Both the position numbers and the translations under genes were made by a program. The notes under the pieces are model-generated. The model was given only the letters and a program-made list of their open reading frames with translations, was not told the DNA's origin and ran no database searches. A DNA stretch of 64,000 nt from Candidatus Omnitrophota bacterium (GTDB lineage Bacteria; Hinthialibacterota; Hinthialibacteria; Hinthialibacterales; Hinthialibacteraceae): the NCBI GenBank assembly GCA_016934335.1, contig JAFGTC010000261.1, positions 1 to 64,000 on the forward strand. The letters run 5' to 3'. Below are positions 17,741 to 27,596 of the stretch, piece after piece; position 1 is the first letter of the stretch, and each line of letters starts with the position of its first letter.

Positions 17741-19428
17741 GCCTGATGCAATTTTTTCAGGCCGATCAAGGGGGGAATCAGAATGGCCAATGTCTGTACT
17801 AAAAGAAAAACAGACGAGACAAGAATCAAATGAGGGTTCAAGGCCAATTGACTGACGAGGTCGGTTCCCTGCGTAGAAGTGAACGCCAGGCGAGAAAACA
17901 AAAAGACGCTGAGGGCAAAATAGAGAAGAGTAACGATCATCGTAACAAGCGCGCCGGCGTCTGACGTCACATCCGCGGCGCCGGAGGCTTCGAATTTGTG
18001 AAAGACCGCGCCGAATCCCATCGACCAGCTCGTGAAGCCGAACGAGAAGAGAAATAAGACAAACAGACTGATGATGTTCAGCGTTGGATCGACGCTGAGA
18101 ATATTATTCAATAAGATCCCCATTCCCAGACCGATCGCCAGCAAGACGACCGAGTGCAGATAATACTTAGTAAAGAAGAAACGCTCCAAGCCGATCGACG
18201 ATGAGGCGACCGCCCAAAAAGCTCTTCCTTCCAAACTGATGGAGGGGTACGTATAGCGCAGCGATAAAGTGGCCTGAATAAATCCCAGTAAAATGACATT
18301 GAAGAACGCCAGGAGATTCTTGGCTTGGGAATCCGGTTCGTTGAAAGTGAAATTCTGGGTATGGGCCATATAAAACAGCACCAAGGCCAAAATCAACGTC
18401 ATTTGACCCCATTGAGAGAAATCCCGCGCGAAAAGATGTATCTCTTTGTAAATCACGACGGCCGCCCGGCGGGGGAACAGCCAAAAGAGCCACACTCGTT
18501 TTTTGCGGAATACGCGATGATCGCGCCCACGCCGAAAGAGACGCACTCGCTCCTGCGACCACAGCCAGGCGTCTTGGTACCAGCGGGATCCCAACTCCAA
18601 GGCAAGATGCCAAAAGAACCATGCGCCGCTTCCTAACAAGCCGAAATAGAGGATGGCGCGAATGGGATCGCCCGAATGAGCCGACTGCATCAATTGCGAC
18701 ATCCAGTGATTGGGCAGATACGGGTAGGAGGAAAGGCGGAGATTGGCCAGCGCCTCTTCAATTTGGTGGACGTCGATGCGGCCGAGCAAATCTCGATTGA
18801 CGATCGACGTGTATAAGATGATCGAGATGAACAAAAAGAGAACCACAAAGGAGCCGATCGCCGTGCGCAGGGCGCGTCCGATGATCCAGCGAGCGATGAA
18901 GAGCATGATCAAGACGCCGATCGCGCCTGCTATGATTAGAAAGAAGGCGAGTCCGATTAGAACGGTCGGGTAATACCACCAGGCGGCTTTCAACTCCCAG
19001 CCATACGCCAGGATAATGGGGATGCAGAAAACTCCCGACACCCAGCCTCCTAAGAATAGAGTTTCCAAGCATTGAATGGCATAGAGGCGATGCGTGGGGT
19101 AAGGCGAAGAGAACAACTGCGGCATTTCTCTCCCTCTGAAAAGAGAGGAATAAGCCGTGAGGATATGCCCGATCGTGACGATAAGAAAAGCGGCTAAGAA
19201 GCCAAACGACACGATCCGATCCAGAACAATAGGGCCGATGACGTCGTATTCGTAGTAGATTGCCCCGCATAGACGAGAGACGACCTGGTAGCAGAGCAGC
19301 CAGAAGAATCCGACAAGGAGGAAGAAGCCGCTGGATCGAAGGATCGAATCCAAATTCAGCCGCTTCCACCGGCGGGCGGCTTGCAGCCATTTACACCGCA
19401 AAAAAATGCGATCTTGCTCAATCCACAT
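17731..19428 (-). CDS. Putative ABC transporter permease (ABC_tran_2-like), no ATPase nearby
   Basis: The track ORF begins at 19647 but its first 73 residues are Arg-rich and overlap the upstream gene. ATG 19428 has GGAGG at good spacing and gives 565 residues. About 12 hydrophobic segments are arranged in two blocks, with a cytoplasmic Arg-rich part near the middle (RLFRRGRDHRVFRKKR). The stretch SISLEGRAFWAVASSSIGLERFFFTKY is characteristic of the PF16949-type permease family. Members of that family normally pair with an adjacent ATPase, which is absent here; the upstream neighbour is a zinc-ribbon protein. The transported substrate is unknown. Confidence 0.75.
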   Translation of the reverse strand: MWIEQDRIFLRCKWLQAARRWKRLNLDSILRSSGFFLLVGFFWLLCYQVVSRLCGAIYYEYDVIGPIVLDRIVSFGFLAAFLIVTIGHILTAYSSLFRGREMPQLFSSPYPTHRLYAIQCLETLFLGGWVSGVFCIPIILAYGWELKAAWWYYPTVLIGLAFFLIIAGAIGVLIMLFIARWIIGRALRTAIGSFVVLFLFISIILYTSIVNRDLLGRIDVHQIEEALANLRLSSYPYLPNHWMSQLMQSAHSGDPIRAILYFGLLGSGAWFFWHLALELGSRWYQDAWLWSQERVRLFRRGRDHRVFRKKRVWLFWLFPRRAAVVIYKEIHLFARDFSQWGQMTLILALVLFYMAHTQNFTFNEPDSQAKNLLAFFNVILLGFIQATLSLRYTYPSISLEGRAFWAVASSSIGLERFFFTKYYLHSVVLLAIGLGMGILLNNILSVDPTLNIISLFVLFLFSFGFTSWSMGFGAVFHKFEASGAADVTSDAGALVTMIVTLLYFALSVFLFSRLAFTSTQGTDLVSQLALNPHLILVSSVFLLVQTLAILIPPLIGLKKLHQAAL

Positions 19429-19505
19429 GCAGTCGGGCCTCCGCCAAGCGAGCTGGCAAAACAAATCCCGCCCCGCTTTCCGAACGCCGCGGCCCCGGGG
19501 GCGTC

Positions 19506-20240
19506 TTAGAGGGCGCCCAATTGATCTTCTTCCAAGGAGTGATCCCAATAGAGAAAGCGCTGGCATCCTTCGCAGACCACGATATCCTGACCGCGCTTGG
19601 CCAGTTGCATCAATCGCGGCGTGAGACGGATGCTGCACGCACCGCAATGCCCGCCGTTTGCCGTCGCCATGGCATGCCCCTGCTTCCCGTTAAAAACACG
19701 AACAAAACGTTGAAATAAAACCGGATCAACGTGTTCTTTGATCCGGTCGGTTTCCTGCCGGGCCGCTTCGACTTTCTTGTTGAGGCCTTTTTCGGTTTTT
19801 TCTAGTTCTGCCAGTTCAGATTGAAAGTCGGATTGGCGTTTCTCCAGCTCGTTTTTTTTTTCATTCAAGATGGTACGCTGCTTATCGACGGCGTCAATCA
19901 GTTCAATAAGTCGTTCTTCATTCCGGGAATTACGGCGGTCTAGAGATTCAATCTCCGCCAGCGTCGCCTGGTACTCTTTGTTGTTCTTGATGGTCATCAA
20001 TTGAGCTTCTTTTTTAACTCGATCTTCCTGACCTTGCTGCAGTTCGAGCTCCACATTTTTTTGCTCGATCTCATGCTGTTTGAATTTTTCTTCGGCTGCG
20101 CCGGCTTCGTCTTCCAGGTTTTTCAGGAAAATGTGAATCTCATTCTGTCGTTTGGGGATTTCCTCATATTGCATTTCCAATTTTCGCTGCACGGATAACA
20201 CTTCTTGGAGTTTGAGGAGAGAGGTGAGTCTAGGGTCCAT
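19506..20240 (-). CDS. Coiled-coil protein with C-terminal C4 zinc ribbon (zf-RING_7 / CT398-like)
   Basis: About 170 residues of charged heptad-rich helix (coiled coil) are followed by a zinc ribbon with cysteines in CGAC and CEGC. This is the architecture of the widespread zf-RING_7 family, of unclear function. Length of 244 residues is typical and AGGAAG precedes the start. It is cytoplasmic. It lies between a 57-residue gene (47 bases upstream) and the permease (77 bases downstream), so the three are probably one transcript. Confidence 0.88.
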   Translation of the reverse strand: MDPRLTSLLKLQEVLSVQRKLEMQYEEIPKRQNEIHIFLKNLEDEAGAAEEKFKQHEIEQKNVELELQQGQEDRVKKEAQLMTIKNNKEYQATLAEIESLDRRNSRNEERLIELIDAVDKQRTILNEKKNELEKRQSDFQSELAELEKTEKGLNKKVEAARQETDRIKEHVDPVLFQRFVRVFNGKQGHAMATANGGHCGACSIRLTPRLMQLAKRGQDIVVCEGCQRFLYWDHSLEEDQLGAL

Positions 20241-20287
20241 CTACGTTCTTCCTACCTCATTTGAATAAGTTTTCAAGTTAACGCGTC

Positions 20288-20461
20288 TTACTCTGGACGA
20301 GGAAATTTTTCGTCCAGTTTATCAATGACATCTTCTACGAATTTACAGACAGTAATGGAGTCGGGAGGACGCATTTCCGGTCCGTTAAACGCGCTGATGT
20401 AAGCGGATGTAATCATGGCCACTAATTCCATGCGGCGTTCATCGCTAACCCGTTCCGCCAT
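20288..20461 (-). CDS. Small conserved-looking protein, 57 residues, not in the ORF track
   Basis: Minus-strand frame ATG at 20461 to TAA at 20288, preceded by AGGAGGAAT at 9-base spacing, one of the best ribosome sites in the window. The product begins MAERVSDERRMELVAMITSAYI and ends KFVEDVIDKLDEKFPRPE. It is a compact, charged, helical polypeptide with no membrane segment. The next gene downstream, the zinc-ribbon protein, follows after 47 bases on the same strand. I do not recognise a family. The strong translation signal and codon-like composition make it a probable gene. Confidence 0.75.
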   Translation of the reverse strand: MAERVSDERRMELVAMITSAYISAFNGPEMRPPDSITVCKFVEDVIDKLDEKFPRPE

Positions 20462-20796
20462 GGTTCAATTCCTCCTGAATCATTAAAATATAAATTTTGT
20501 ATTTATGCCCAACTATTAAGGATAGAAAGGGAAAGCGGGGAATGCAAGGGTTAATCATGGACTTTTCTAAGAAGAGCAAAAATTTTTTGTTTCCAAAGAT
20601 GCTTGGCTTACGCAGGAAGCGTCATTTTTCCAAGAATTTTTGTGTTGAAAGCCTTTGCCGGGAAGGAAATTATCGAGATGGATCAGCTATGATGCAACCG
20701 ATTGTGTTATAAATAAATTGGCGATCAAGCGCTTGAGGAATGAAAAATGGAGAAAGAGGGCATATTATGGTTCATTTAAGAGAAGGCGTAAAATTA

Positions 20797-21498
20797 ATGA
20801 ATAAAATCATTGTAATAGCGGCGTTTTGTTGTTTCATTTTCCCTTGCGTTTCGGAGGAGCCGGCGACTCCTTGTCTCTTGGGCAGCAGTTCGACGCCTCT
20901 ATTGGCGAGCACGGCGGAGCGCATCCAGAATATACTACTGGCCGTCGAACAGATCGACGGAATCATCCTCAAGCCCGGCGAGTCTTTTTCGTTTAATGAA
21001 ACTGTAGGAGAACGAACCTTGGCGGCGGGATTTCTATCTGCGCCGGCGATTGTGCATGCGAAATTGCAGGATGTCGTCGGAGGGGGGATCTGCCAAGTTT
21101 CGTCGACTCTTTTTAACGCAGTGCTGCTCTCCGATCTCAAAATCGTGGAGCGTCATAGACATCATACGCCGATCAATTATTTGCCTCTTGGGATGGATGC
21201 AACCATCAGTTGGGGAACCAAGGATTTTCGTTTTAAGAACACCTCGCCAGGACGCATCAAAATTGTCGGCCGGGTGACGGACAAAACGGTGAATTTTGAA
21301 ATATACGGTGAAACGGCATTGCAGGACGAACTGCGCTTGGAAACCGAAATCATCGAGTCGCCCAGTCTGCTGCCCGAGGAGGAATCCGAACCGGGATTGG
21401 AGATCGCACTCTATCGCGTTCGGCTGAAAAAGGGGAAAATAATCGCCCGAGAATTCATCCACCGGGATTTTTACCCCGCGCGCACGATTCAAAAATGA
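20797..21498 (+). CDS. Exported VanW-family protein
   Basis: The VanW domain is plain from about residue 35 to 190 of the chosen start. It includes ILKPGESFSFNETVGERTLAAGF, the GGGICQVSSTLFNAVL motif and the RHRHHTPINYLP segment. Three start codons are possible (20740, 20767, 20797). I chose 20797 because it begins a typical signal peptide (MNKIIVIAAFCCFIF) and has AGAAGG upstream; the longer forms add a hydrophilic extension. VanW proteins are linked to cell-wall binding but the biochemical role is unknown and presence does not imply vancomycin resistance. It is followed after 66 bases by an exported AMMECR1-like protein. Confidence 0.88.
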   Translation: MNKIIVIAAFCCFIFPCVSEEPATPCLLGSSSTPLLASTAERIQNILLAVEQIDGIILKPGESFSFNETVGERTLAAGFLSAPAIVHAKLQDVVGGGICQVSSTLFNAVLLSDLKIVERHRHHTPINYLPLGMDATISWGTKDFRFKNTSPGRIKIVGRVTDKTVNFEIYGETALQDELRLETEIIESPSLLPEEESEPGLEIALYRVRLKKGKIIAREFIHRDFYPARTIQK

Positions 21499-21564
21499 AA
21501 TAATCTGTAATGGACGTCAGGATAATTATTCGGAACGAAGGCTCGCAGGCTGACTGCTCAACTC

Positions 21565-22233
21565 ATGATTTCGATACGAACCCTGATCAACGGAATAATA
21601 TTGTTGCTGATCACAACCTCGCTCTGGGGGGATGCGCCGGTTCGAGTGGCGCCGCGGCTGCAGCCTTATGCCGAATGGAGCAAGACGCCGGCGGCGAAAA
21701 CGTTGATGGAATTTGTCCGCCACACGGTTTCCTCGCTCATCGCACGGGAAAAACTCGAATCCCGCAACGGCGATGCGTTTCCCTGGATTCAGCAGCCGGT
21801 CGGAGTGTTTGTCACCGCGATGAAAGGCCGGAAGGTTCGTGTTTGCGTCGGCGCATTCACGCCGTCCGAAGAAACCATGGGCCGCGAGATCGTCCGGCAA
21901 TGCAAGCGCCTGATCGCCGAAGATCCAAGACATGAACCCTTGTCGCCTTATGAACTGGACCAATTGCAGTATGTGGTTTCGTTCGTGGGATCGCCGACGC
22001 CCATCGCCGATCCCTCCCTTCTTGATATTTGGAGCGAAGGCCTCTTGATGCGATGGGGAGAACGAGAGGCGGCGCTGCTGCCCGGCGAGGCGAAAACGCT
22101 GTCCTGGGGGGCGTCCGCCCTGCGCAGGCAGATTCAAGTTCCACAACATGAAACGCCTTCCTATGCGTCTTTTCCGGTAGTCGTGATTCGGGAGGAGATT
22201 TCTCCTGAATCGATGAATAATACGAATCGCTAA
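21565..22233 (+). CDS. Exported AMMECR1-domain protein
   Basis: A short signal peptide (MISIRTLINGIILLLITTSLWG) is followed by an AMMECR1 fold. Matching segments are PVGVFVTAMKGRKVRVCVGAFTPSE, where the family usually has an LRGCIG motif, then LQYVVSFVGSPTPIAD and SEGLLMRWGEREAALLPGEA. Canonical AMMECR1 proteins are cytosolic or fused to MEMO and lack signal peptides, so the predicted export and the altered core motif (VRVCVG) are unusual. The retained cysteine could still be functional. No function is established for this family. The start has no strong ribosome site. It lies between VanW-like and alpha-2-macroglobulin genes on the same strand. Confidence 0.75.
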   Translation: MISIRTLINGIILLLITTSLWGDAPVRVAPRLQPYAEWSKTPAAKTLMEFVRHTVSSLIAREKLESRNGDAFPWIQQPVGVFVTAMKGRKVRVCVGAFTPSEETMGREIVRQCKRLIAEDPRHEPLSPYELDQLQYVVSFVGSPTPIADPSLLDIWSEGLLMRWGEREAALLPGEAKTLSWGASALRRQIQVPQHETPSYASFPVVVIREEISPESMNNTNR

Positions 22234-22326
22234 TAAGTCTATAATGAGTGAATTGCTTCCATTTTTTTTGTTGGCTCTCAAAAGAAGCAATGCCGCTATA
22301 CGGAATTCAATCACTGCAAAAAAAGG

Positions 22327-25300
22327 ATGAAGAAAATGATTTCTCAAAATGTTCGGCCGGCAATGTATGGTTTGGCGGTTATCGTTTTGTTGACAGGGCT
22401 ATCCGCATCCGTTTTCGCGCAAAGCGTGACTTTGTCAGGCGTCGTCATCGATGAAAAGAGCGAAGCGCCCATCGCGGGCGCGAAAGTCGAGTTGACCAAC
22501 GCCAATGCGGGAACCGGTTATTTTGTTACTCATACGGGGGAAGACGGGCGGTTCGCTTTTACTCAAGTGCGCGCCGGTCTTCTGTATGATCTCGGCGTGA
22601 TAGCGGAAGGTTATTGTCCCTATGAAATGCAGCAATGGTTTGCTCCGACCAATCAAACGGCGGTGGATTTAACCCTTCCACTGGTGCAAGGCGCCGTTGT
22701 CGGCGGGACAGTCACGACCAGCGACGGCGAGACGCCGCTGCAGAATGTCCAAATTACTTTGGCGTTTGAAAGCGGCGATTTCCAAATGCTCGACCGAGAG
22801 CAGACTTTGTATACTGATCAGGACGGCCGCTTTCAGTTTGCCCAGATCCCTCCCAATCAATACCGGCTGGCGCTTCGCCGGGGGGGCTTCATCGGCGAGG
22901 AAATCGTAGGGATTCGTCCCCAGCAGGGCGATAGAAAGATGTTTTCGGTCAAGTTGTATAAACCGGGAAGCATCGGCGGGACGGTGATGTTGGAGGAAAA
23001 CAGTTCTCCCCTGCCCAATATCGAGATGGCGGCGCGGGGCGCATCGCAGCGGGCGGGTACATCGGATGAAAACGGCTTCTTCACCATCGGAAGCCTCAAA
23101 CCGGGCGTCTATGAATTGCAAAGTCATCCCGCCGGATTTCATCCCTATCGATCCTCCCCCTCGATTCAATTGCAGGAAGGAGAGAACTACGGCGACCAGG
23201 AAATCCGCTTGACGCCGCTGCCTCCGGCCATGTCGGTCAGCGTGAGCCGCGAAGTTTTTCTTCCCGACCAGGATCTGATTTTTCAGGTTCGAACGTTCCG
23301 CATCGGGCAATATGAATGCGATATCCACAGCATTCCGGCGAGCGTATTTTTGGATGAAGAAGCAGACATCCGCCAGTTGACGGAAAGCGCCGACCTTTCG
23401 TCTTACCCCATCGCGCTGCATTGGACGGAAGACGTGGATTTCCGCAATCCCTATATTTGGATGGACAAAAATGTAAAAACCCCGCAAAAATTGAATCCGG
23501 GCGCTTATATTCTGCGAATTCAAAGTCCCAAAGACGCCATTGAATCACGCCTGCTCTTTTTTGTGACGCGACTGGGCGTCATTGTGAAACGAGGCGAGAA
23601 AAATACGTTTGTGTACGCCACCGATCTAAAGACCAGCATGCCGGTGGAAAAAGCTCAAGTGCGGATTGTTACGCGCACGAAATCTCGCAGAAATTACCCC
23701 GGATGGACTGAAACTCTCACGCAGCCGCCGCCGCAGTCCGATCAATGGGACGGCCGGACCAACGAACAAGGCATTGTCATTATTCAACACGAATACCCGG
23801 ATTCCATGGCGGATGTAATCGCCGTATCGCCCGACGGCCATCTAGCGGTTTCGCAGATCAATCAAAGTTATTTGATTCAGTCGCAGAGCAACACCATCTA
23901 TCCTTATACAGACCGGCCGGTTTATCGCCCCGGACACACTGTTTACTACAAATCGATTTTCCGCGAAAAAGAGGGCCGGGATTATCGCATTCCCGTCAAT
24001 CAAAAAGCGACCGTCGCCGTACGCAATCCCGAGGGGAGTGAGATCTTTGTTGAAGAACAGGTCATCAACGAGTGGGGATCGATCAACGGTTCTTTTTCTC
24101 TGGCGCCCGGTGCGCCGCTGGGGCGTTATAATCTCGCCGTGAAATTATCGAATGAGGTGCAGAATTCCATCCATTTTTATGTGGAAGAATATCGCAAGCC
24201 CGAATTTCAAGTCGAAGTCGAACCGGAGCGTTCCTTTTACATCAACGGCGAGATGCTGGCGTTCAATCTGCAGGCGGAGTATTATTTCGGCGCCCCGGTT
24301 CCCAACGCGGAAGTGCGCTACCGGCTTTATGAATCGTATGCAACCGGCGGGAGCCGGCATGATTATCCTTCGTCGTACTCTACCTTTTTGAACAGCGGCA
24401 AAACGCAGACGGACGCGGAAGGGATGGCGCGCATTGAATTTCTTCCCAGCCGCGCATCCCGCGACCGGCGCGTAACGGTGGAAGTAGACGTCATCGAGGC
24501 GTCCGGGCGGCAAGTGTCCGGCAGCGCCGGCGTTCCGGTCGGCGTCGGAAAGTATTACATCACCGCTCAGCCGACCCGCAATGTGTTTGATCGCGAAACG
24601 CCTTTGCAGGTCGAGATACGAACATTGACGCACGACGACAAGGTGGTTTCGGCGTCGGTCGAAGTGGATTTCATTCAGGAAGTATGGAATCCGGTTCGGA
24701 GGCGTTATGAGCGGCCGAGCCGCCCCCAAGCCAGCCGCACGGGAATCACGGACGAAGAGGGGCGCCTGCTTCTCGAATGGCTGCCCGATACGGATATCAG
24801 CGGACGCATCGATGTGGTTCTCCGCAGCGTCGACGACGAAGGAAACCGCATCAGCGCCTCCACGCGGGTGTGGCGCATGGCGTTCCGAGCCGGTTCGTTC
24901 GATTTGCAGTATCCCACGCTGGAGGGAATCCTGGATAAGGACAACTATGAACCCGGCGAAGAGGCAACCTTGCTGATCAACACGAATTATCCGGAAAATC
25001 CCGTGATCCTAACGATCGAGGGAAGGGATATTCTGATGCATCGCGTGATATGGCCGGCGGCGAAGACTACGGCGGTCACCATACCGATCCTGCCCGATTA
25101 TGCGCCCAATGTGTATGTGGGCTTATTCATGCCCCGCGAAGTCAATCTCTCGACGCGAACCTATAACCTTAATGTTCCCGAGCGGCGCGGCGACTTGAAT
25201 ATCGAGGTGCATCCAGACCGTGAAAAGTATAAACCGGGAGAAAGCGGAGAGATTTTCATCAAGACGACGTTGCCGGACGGGACGCCGACGGCGTCGGAAT

Positions 25301-27552
25301 TGAGTTTGGCGGTCGTCGACGAGGCCATCTTCGCCATTCGATCCGACCATACGCCGGATATCCACTCCACGTTTTATGACCGGCAGTCCAACTGGGTGAT
25401 TACTACGTATTCGTATCCGCTCCAATATTACGGCGGCGCCAATAAAGGCGTCATGCCCGACATTCGAAAGGACTTCCGGGATACGGCTTTGTGGGAGGCG
25501 AATGTGTACACCGGCGAGAACGGCCTGGGCGCCGTGAAAATCACCTACCCGGATAACCTGACGACATGGCGTTTGACGGCGAGAGCGCATACGAAAAACA
25601 GCGAAGTGGGCTGGACGAAGTCCAAGTCGCTGGTGACCAAGGACATTGTCGCCCGCCTATCCCTGCCGCGCTTTTTCACGGAAAACGATCGGTTGAAAAT
25701 TCCTACGCTGGTGAATAATCTGTCCGGCGTCAATCTGCCGGACATCCAGACTCGTTTGACGGTCGAGGGCGGCGTCAAATTGAACGAATCCAATGAGAAA
25801 AAGACGCAGGCGGCGGCGGGGGCCGCCGCGCGGGAAAACTGGGACGCCTCCGTCGTCGCCGATTCGCCGGCTGCGACCTTTGTGTTTGAAGCGCAAAGCC
25901 CGCAGGATAGCGACGCCTTGCAGCTCAGCGCGCCCGTCCTGCCGCTGGGCTATCAATTCAATCGCTTCCAAACCGGCAAAATATCCGAACCTGTCATCCA
26001 GTTGAAAGCGGCTGTCGATGACAACATACGGCTCAGTCAGTCGAATGTGCAGCTGTGCATCACGCCGTCGTTGGCGTCGGCCGCCTTGGGCGCGATTCCC
26101 TACTTGACTGATTTCCCCTATGGATGCGTTGAACAGACTTTGAACGGCTTTTTGCCCAACCTGCTTTTGCTGCACACGCTGGATGATTTGGGCGCGCTTT
26201 CGCCCGAAGACCGGCAGGCGTTCGAGCAGATCGGCCCCAAAGTAGAGAAAAGTTTGAATCGCCTCTACTCCATGCAGAAATATAACGGTGCGTGGGGATG
26301 GTTCAGCTCCAGCCCCGAAGATTTGTTTTTGACCGCCATGGTTGTCCATGGATTAAAACAAGTCGACTTGTTGGAATACGCCGTCGATGAAAACCGACTG
26401 AAGAACGGCGTCAATTATCTTCAATCCAATACCTCCAACACGCGCGCTTGGGATAGTCAAGCCTATGCGGCTTATGTATTGAGCGAAGCGTTGGAGAAAG
26501 ATCCGCCCATGCTGAATGAACTGTATGTCAACCGAAACGAACTCTATGAGTTTGGATTGGCGGCTTCTGTCCTGGCGTTTCACAATCGCGGCAAAGACGC
26601 AGAAGCCAACGAGATGCTCAATCTTCTCCTGTCGCGTCTCACGGCGATATCCGATCATCAATCCGCCTGGAACGCATCGCCGGACCGGCGCTGGGATTGG
26701 TATGGATCCGCCTCGGAAACCAACGCCTGGGGATTGAAGGCGCTTGTCGCCTTGCGCGGACTGACGCCCGAAGCCGAGAAGATCGTGCAGTGGCTGATGG
26801 CGCAGCGCTGGGGCGAGCGCTGGCGATCCACGCGGGAAACGGCGGCGGTCGTCGATGCGCTCCGCAGCGTCATCCAACAGGAAGCGAAAGAAGAAGGCTT
26901 ATCGGATCTTGAATATTCGATTCTGGTCAACAAGGAGCCTGTCAAGAAAGGATCCATAACAAAGGATCAATTCACGCAAAAATTCTCCACGCCGCTTTCG
27001 CTCCAACACGGCGACAATGCGATCGAACTGCAGTTGAACCGCCCGCAGGGGTACTGGTCGCTGGATGAATCGCTGTTCCGCCAAGGAGAAATTCATCAGC
27101 CGGCGCCGCATTCCGAATTCGAATTGACGCGATTGTACGAATGCGCCATTCATACGCGCGATTATCGCGGGCGGCCTAAAATTTTGACGGAAGGATTCTC
27201 GCCGGACGATGCGCTGAAGACGGGACAGGAGATCCTGATCACTCTGGTGATTCAAAGCAAACAGGATATTCCCTATATGATCGTCGAAGATCCCCTGTCC
27301 AGCGGATGCGAAATCATCGAGTCGTTTTTGGAGCAGGGCGGCTCCAGCTGGCAGCCTTACAGTCATTATGAGCGGCGCGATCAAAAAATGGTCTTTTTCC
27401 TGGACAATGTTCCCAAAGGCGAGACGCGCATCGAGTATCTCATGCGCGCCGAGTTGGAAGGCGTCTTTCGCGCCAATCCCGCTCACACGTGGTGCATGTA
27501 CGATCCGCTGTATTCCGCTCACAGCGCCGGAAATCGGCTGCAGGTGAAATAA
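22327..27552 (+). CDS. Large bacterial alpha-2-macroglobulin with N-terminal carboxypeptidase-regulatory-like repeats
   Basis: A 1741-residue exported protein with signal peptide ending near SVFAQ. AAGGA is best spaced for the ATG at 22336, so the first three codons may be untranslated. Residues about 30-290 hold three CarboxypepD_reg-like repeats with GxVxDxxxxxPLxxAxV patterns. The MG-type macroglobulin domains and the A2M body follow. The thioester motif CVEQ is intact (Cys 1267, Gln 1270), in PYGCVEQTLNGF, and a TED-like alpha-toroid follows. It probably traps proteases or other attackers near the outer envelope. A pbpC partner, usual in many bacterial operons, is absent here. Confidence 0.93.
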   Translation: MKKMISQNVRPAMYGLAVIVLLTGLSASVFAQSVTLSGVVIDEKSEAPIAGAKVELTNANAGTGYFVTHTGEDGRFAFTQVRAGLLYDLGVIAEGYCPYEMQQWFAPTNQTAVDLTLPLVQGAVVGGTVTTSDGETPLQNVQITLAFESGDFQMLDREQTLYTDQDGRFQFAQIPPNQYRLALRRGGFIGEEIVGIRPQQGDRKMFSVKLYKPGSIGGTVMLEENSSPLPNIEMAARGASQRAGTSDENGFFTIGSLKPGVYELQSHPAGFHPYRSSPSIQLQEGENYGDQEIRLTPLPPAMSVSVSREVFLPDQDLIFQVRTFRIGQYECDIHSIPASVFLDEEADIRQLTESADLSSYPIALHWTEDVDFRNPYIWMDKNVKTPQKLNPGAYILRIQSPKDAIESRLLFFVTRLGVIVKRGEKNTFVYATDLKTSMPVEKAQVRIVTRTKSRRNYPGWTETLTQPPPQSDQWDGRTNEQGIVIIQHEYPDSMADVIAVSPDGHLAVSQINQSYLIQSQSNTIYPYTDRPVYRPGHTVYYKSIFREKEGRDYRIPVNQKATVAVRNPEGSEIFVEEQVINEWGSINGSFSLAPGAPLGRYNLAVKLSNEVQNSIHFYVEEYRKPEFQVEVEPERSFYINGEMLAFNLQAEYYFGAPVPNAEVRYRLYESYATGGSRHDYPSSYSTFLNSGKTQTDAEGMARIEFLPSRASRDRRVTVEVDVIEASGRQVSGSAGVPVGVGKYYITAQPTRNVFDRETPLQVEIRTLTHDDKVVSASVEVDFIQEVWNPVRRRYERPSRPQASRTGITDEEGRLLLEWLPDTDISGRIDVVLRSVDDEGNRISASTRVWRMAFRAGSFDLQYPTLEGILDKDNYEPGEEATLLINTNYPENPVILTIEGRDILMHRVIWPAAKTTAVTIPILPDYAPNVYVGLFMPREVNLSTRTYNLNVPERRGDLNIEVHPDREKYKPGESGEIFIKTTLPDGTPTASELSLAVVDEAIFAIRSDHTPDIHSTFYDRQSNWVITTYSYPLQYYGGANKGVMPDIRKDFRDTALWEANVYTGENGLGAVKITYPDNLTTWRLTARAHTKNSEVGWTKSKSLVTKDIVARLSLPRFFTENDRLKIPTLVNNLSGVNLPDIQTRLTVEGGVKLNESNEKKTQAAAGAAARENWDASVVADSPAATFVFEAQSPQDSDALQLSAPVLPLGYQFNRFQTGKISEPVIQLKAAVDDNIRLSQSNVQLCITPSLASAALGAIPYLTDFPYGCVEQTLNGFLPNLLLLHTLDDLGALSPEDRQAFEQIGPKVEKSLNRLYSMQKYNGAWGWFSSSPEDLFLTAMVVHGLKQVDLLEYAVDENRLKNGVNYLQSNTSNTRAWDSQAYAAYVLSEALEKDPPMLNELYVNRNELYEFGLAASVLAFHNRGKDAEANEMLNLLLSRLTAISDHQSAWNASPDRRWDWYGSASETNAWGLKALVALRGLTPEAEKIVQWLMAQRWGERWRSTRETAAVVDALRSVIQQEAKEEGLSDLEYSILVNKEPVKKGSITKDQFTQKFSTPLSLQHGDNAIELQLNRPQGYWSLDESLFRQGEIHQPAPHSEFELTRLYECAIHTRDYRGRPKILTEGFSPDDALKTGQEILITLVIQSKQDIPYMIVEDPLSSGCEIIESFLEQGGSSWQPYSHYERRDQKMVFFLDNVPKGETRIEYLMRAELEGVFRANPAHTWCMYDPLYSAHSAGNRLQVK

Positions 27553-27596
27553 CGCGCAATTGAATTCCAGCGTTCGCTGTAACTTGGGATAATAAT

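Noticed and set aside
20797-21498. VanW as glycopeptide resistance
   Set aside because: There is no vanHAX or vanRS; VanW-like proteins are widespread without resistance.
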